Positions 61,508-64,000 of a DNA stretch of 64,000 bases are shown here, piece by piece (the stretch's first letter is position 1; each line of letters opens with the position of its first letter). The notes under the pieces are model-generated. The model was not told the DNA's origin and made no database searches. It worked only from the letters and a program-made list of their open reading frames with translations. This DNA is from Archangium sp. (GTDB taxonomy: Bacteria > Myxococcota > Myxococcia > Myxococcales > Myxococcaceae), in assembly GCA_030681645.1 (NCBI GenBank), contig JAUXRX010000038.1, positions 1 through 64,000 on the forward strand. The letters run 5' to 3'. The position numbers and the translations under genes are program-made.

Positions 61508-61930
61508 TTACTCGCCGCCGCCGGTGCTGCGCATGTTGCCCCAGTCGACGGTGTTGTTCGTGGTGCGGCCACCCGACTCGCTGCCCCCGGTGCGCACGGT
61601 GTGGGTGCTCGGCTTCGCAGGCTTGGTGGCCGCGCGCTCACCGCCGATGACGGGCTTCGCGGGTGACGGCTTCGAGGGCTTCGTGGTGACGCGTTCGCCG
61701 CCGGTGGTGGGCTTGGCGGGCGTGGTGGGCTTCGCCGGCTTGGTGGGCTTCGTCGAGGGACGCTCACCACCCGTGGGCTTCGTGGCCGGCTTCGTGGGCT
61801 TCGCCGGTTTCGTCGCCCAGCCGCTCGTGGCGCGCTCGCCTCCGGACTTCGCGGTCGGGCTGTTCGCCTTCCCCGTGGCCTTCGGTTTCGGGGCGGTGAC
61901 GCGCGCTGCGTTTCCAGTGATGCGGGGCAT
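61508..61930 (-). CDS. Lys/Pro/Thr-rich repetitive, disordered protein
   Basis: 140 residues from ATG 61930. Almost the whole chain is built from K-P-x/T-K-P repeats separated by GGER tetrads (SGGERATSG, TGGERPSTK, TGGERVTTK, IGGERAATK), with a final GGSESGGRTTNNTVDWGNM. Very few hydrophobic residues and no Cys are present, so it is predicted to be unfolded and very basic. It has no signal peptide. Possible roles are DNA or polyanion binding, as for histone-H1-like tails, or a secreted adhesin-like filler; the sequence does not decide. It is followed by the adenylate-forming pair (start 61495) in the same direction. Confidence 0.65.
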   Translation of the reverse strand: MPRITGNAARVTAPKPKATGKANSPTAKSGGERATSGWATKPAKPTKPATKPTGGERPSTKPTKPAKPTTPAKPTTGGERVTTKPSKPSPAKPVIGGERAATKPAKPSTHTVRTGGSESGGRTTNNTVDWGNMRSTGGGE

Positions 61931-61968
61931 GAGGGCTCCTCGGGGTTGGGGCGGGGAGCATAGGCACT

Positions 61969-62955
61969 TCACTTCGCCAGGGTCACGCGCGTGGCGACGG
62001 TGTTCTTGAACTTCTCCGCGTGCACCAGCCACGAGGCCGCGTTCTTCACGTAGCGGGCGGTGCCGGCGTCGTCCCAGCTGACGGCGAGCCGGGTGAAGCC
62101 GCCGTCCATCAGCAGCCGCTTCCCGTCCTTCTCGTAGGCGACCGTCACCAGGTTCCCCGCCGAACCGTAGAGCAGCGGCGTGAAGCCCTCGGGCAGCTTC
62201 GGCGAGCGCGCTGAGCCACCTTCGCCGTCGTAGAGCGCCTCGGTGCGCCCGTGCGCGGGAGTGAACTGCACGGTGGCGATGGTCACGCCTTCGTAGAGGT
62301 GCTCGAGGCCGGTGGTGATCAGGTGGCCCGCGCGCAGGCCGACCTTCGCGTCCCTGCCGTCGGCGATGTTCACCACCGCGTTACCGGCAAGGTTGCCTTC
62401 CATGCGCAGCCCGGGGACCAGCGCCGAGGCGACCCGGTTGGCGTCGACGTAGTAGGGATCGTTGTCGCCCCAGATGTACACGCCGTGGCCGGCGTCGAAG
62501 AACGCCTTGATCAGCGCGATGTGCTCGTCGTTGAGCAGCGGCGTGCTCGAGGAGATCAGCCAGAGCTCGCACGACTTCTCGAGGGCTTTCCGAAGGTCGG
62601 CGGGCGAGGGCGTCGCGCCGCTCGAGTACACCACCGAGGACAGGCCCTTCTCCTTGAGCGCGGCGCGCGTGTTCACCAGCGTGTTGCCCACCTGGTCGAG
62701 GATGAGCACCGTCTGGCCGTCGAACGCGCCATCCACTGCGAGGTCGTATTGATTGCCGCGCGCGTTGCCGTGGCCGTCCCGGCTGACGGCCTTCGTCGCT
62801 TCGGCCTTCCTCAGCGAGACCGAGCCGGTCTTCTCGTCGCGCACCATGTCGTACGCGGCGGCCGGCGCGTTCTGCCCGGCGGAGGGGGTGTATTGGGCGT
62901 GGGCGCAAAGCGCGACCAGGGAGATTGCTGGGATGAGGCGCAGGGAGGCTTGCAT
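61969..62955 (-). CDS. Secreted protein with amidotransferase-like fold pattern
   Basis: 328 residues from ATG 62955. Signal MQASLRLIPAISLVALCAHAQ. The body alternates strands and helices: VLILDQVGNTLVNTRAAL, SSVVYSS, CELWLISSSTPLLNDEHIALIKAFFDAGHGVYIWGDNDPYYVDANRVASAL, then LMDGGFTRL and a C-terminal NAASWLVHAEKF. The sequence resembles type-1 glutamine-amidotransferase-like or ThuA-like folds, where the strand and the loop at the elbow lie in order, but no catalytic Cys elbow (GxCxG) is seen, so it is probably not an active amidotransferase. The function is unknown. Confidence 0.6.
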   Translation of the reverse strand: MQASLRLIPAISLVALCAHAQYTPSAGQNAPAAAYDMVRDEKTGSVSLRKAEATKAVSRDGHGNARGNQYDLAVDGAFDGQTVLILDQVGNTLVNTRAALKEKGLSSVVYSSGATPSPADLRKALEKSCELWLISSSTPLLNDEHIALIKAFFDAGHGVYIWGDNDPYYVDANRVASALVPGLRMEGNLAGNAVVNIADGRDAKVGLRAGHLITTGLEHLYEGVTIATVQFTPAHGRTEALYDGEGGSARSPKLPEGFTPLLYGSAGNLVTVAYEKDGKRLLMDGGFTRLAVSWDDAGTARYVKNAASWLVHAEKFKNTVATRVTLAK

Positions 62956-62990
62956 CGGGCCTTCAACGGCCCAGAGAGGGGAAGGATCTT

Positions 62991-64000
62991 CTACGGGCAA
63001 CCGTTGATGGCGCTCCCGTTGAGGGTGATCGACGCGTTGGCGATGCGGCGAATCTGGCAGCAGTCATCGACGTGCGTGAGCACGATGCGGTTGGTGCCCG
63101 ACACCAGGTACTGCGCCAGGTCCGCCGTCGCGCCGCCGCCGAGGAACGCGTAGCCGCCCACCACGCCGTTGGGATGGTTGGCGTTGTAGATGGTCACCTT
63201 CACCCCATCATCTACGTTGCCGATGCTCACGATCATGCTGTTCACCTGGTACCCGGACGGCAGCGTGAACGAGGTCTGGAAGTAGGTGAAGTCGCCGCCC
63301 GCGCGGCAGTTGCAGAGGTCGGGCCCGCCGCCAGCGCCACACATGGTCGAGACCGTGTCGAAGCTGATGTTCGGCGCCCCGTGCGGCGCCCAACCCGGGT
63401 CGTTCGCCGACGGAATCGTGGAGTACTGGTACTCGCCCGTGTTCCCGTTGCTGGGGAACGTCTGCGGCCAGCACGTCGGCGACTCGCCCTGGTGGATCTG
63501 CCACGGCGTCTGCCCCACCGTGCCGATGCACACGCAGCGCTCGTCCATGCCGTCGCAGTTCTCGTCGATGCCGTTGCCGCAGATCTCCGCGCTCGGCGTG
63601 CGCGCCGTGCAGCTGCCCCAGCCGCCCGCGCTGCAGGTCTCGGTGCCCGTGCCGCACATCGAGGCGCAGCCGCGCGTCAGGCTCTCGTCGACCTGCCCAT
63701 CACAGTCGTCGTCGACGTTGTTGCAGACCTCGACGGAAGGCGCCGGCGCCGTGCAGACACCCCAGGCTCCCGCCGTGCAGGTCTCGGTGCCCGCGCCACA
63801 GGTCGAGCTGCACGCCCGCGCCAGGCTCTCGTCGATCTGCCCGTCGCAGTCGTCGTCGAGGCCGTTGCACACCTCGACACCCGGCTGCGGTGCCGAGCAG
63901 GTGCTCCACGCGCCCGCAGTGCAGACGCTGGTGCCGCTGCCGCACGCGCTGGTGCAGGCCTGCGTCAGCGTGTCGACGGTGCCGTCGCAGTCATCGTCCA
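62991..64000 (-). CDS. MopE-like Cys-rich repeat protein, 3' part only
   Basis: The frame runs from the TAG-side end at 62991 to the window edge without a stop; the start is outside. Repeats of CNG.DDDCDG..DE....C..CG.GT..C..G.W..C are of the MopE-type metal-binding family (about 50 residues per unit; three in view plus a degenerate ENCDGMDERC). The C-terminal about 210 residues form a beta-rich domain (SPTCWPQTFPSNG, PGWAPHGAPNISFDT, FQTSFTLPSGYQVN, VVGGYAFLGGGATADLAQYL, ANASITLNGSAINGCP), resembling a galactose-binding or jelly-roll fold. Surface location is inferred. Confidence 0.85.
   Translation of the reverse strand, partial: DDDCDGTVDTLTQACTSACGSGTSVCTAGAWSTCSAPQPGVEVCNGLDDDCDGQIDESLARACSSTCGAGTETCTAGAWGVCTAPAPSVEVCNNVDDDCDGQVDESLTRGCASMCGTGTETCSAGGWGSCTARTPSAEICGNGIDENCDGMDERCVCIGTVGQTPWQIHQGESPTCWPQTFPSNGNTGEYQYSTIPSANDPGWAPHGAPNISFDTVSTMCGAGGGPDLCNCRAGGDFTYFQTSFTLPSGYQVNSMIVSIGNVDDGVKVTIYNANHPNGVVGGYAFLGGGATADLAQYLVSGTNRIVLTHVDDCCQIRRIANASITLNGSAINGCP

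Overview
This window is very GC-rich, and every confident gene shows the strong G/C third-position bias of a myxobacterium (Myxococcota). Lineage markers support this: a MYXO-CTERM sorting tail (27352-30267), a TIGR02265/DUF2378 protein (30343-30879), Myxococcus-type disulfide repeats (CGDG...CDDGN; 32564-34156), MopE-like CNG.DDDCDG repeats (62991-64000), eukaryote-like Ser/Thr kinases and a sigma-54 activator with an FHA domain. The DUF2378 protein favours the Myxococcus/Archangium side of the phylum. I see no rRNA, tRNA, CRISPR array or complete mobile element.

Layout. 1-8.9 kb is an island of cysteine-rich lipoproteins: Stig1-like repeats, a 1394-residue protein with FG-GAP repeats and an SRCR domain, a lower-GC lipoprotein, an IS91-type transposase remnant and another Cys/Gly-rich lipoprotein. 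8.9-16.2 kb holds a Ser/Thr kinase, a photolyase fused to a renalase-like flavoprotein, a hybrid histidine kinase and a cold-shock-domain protein. 16.2-25.0 kb holds a Notum/pectin-acetylesterase-like lipoprotein that appears inserted behind a lipoprotein operon, a 13-repeat acidic Cys protein and a barrel/carboxypeptidase-regulatory-domain protein. 25.1-34.2 kb holds an M36 metalloprotease, a MYXO-CTERM protein, the DUF2378 protein, a TPR lipoprotein and a disulfide-repeat lipoprotein. 34.5-43.8 kb holds an MFS transporter divergent from a Nudix hydrolase, an EF-hand/CHAP-like protein, an FHA-sigma54 activator coupled to a predicted pseudokinase, a DUF1592/DUF1552 pair and a thioredoxin-like lipoprotein. 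44-50.8 kb holds an atypical SDR, a B12-type radical SAM protein, small Cys-rich lipoproteins and a sirtuin. 50.8-64 kb holds a patatin-like phospholipase, a coupled three-gene lipoprotein operon, a glycerophosphodiesterase, two tandem PaaK/CapK-like adenylate-forming enzymes, a Lys/Pro/Thr repeat protein, a secreted protein and the end of a MopE-like protein.

Two themes stand out. First, roughly fifteen secreted or lipid-anchored proteins carry at least six kinds of Cys-rich repeat, so the window is mostly cell-surface inventory. Second, several families of short dispersed repeats (called A to D here) sit between genes as terminator-like hairpins and also inside reading frames. There they encode linkers, N-termini or loops in at least five proteins, recalling palindromic elements in Rickettsia genes. 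All functions below are read from motifs by eye; no database search was run.
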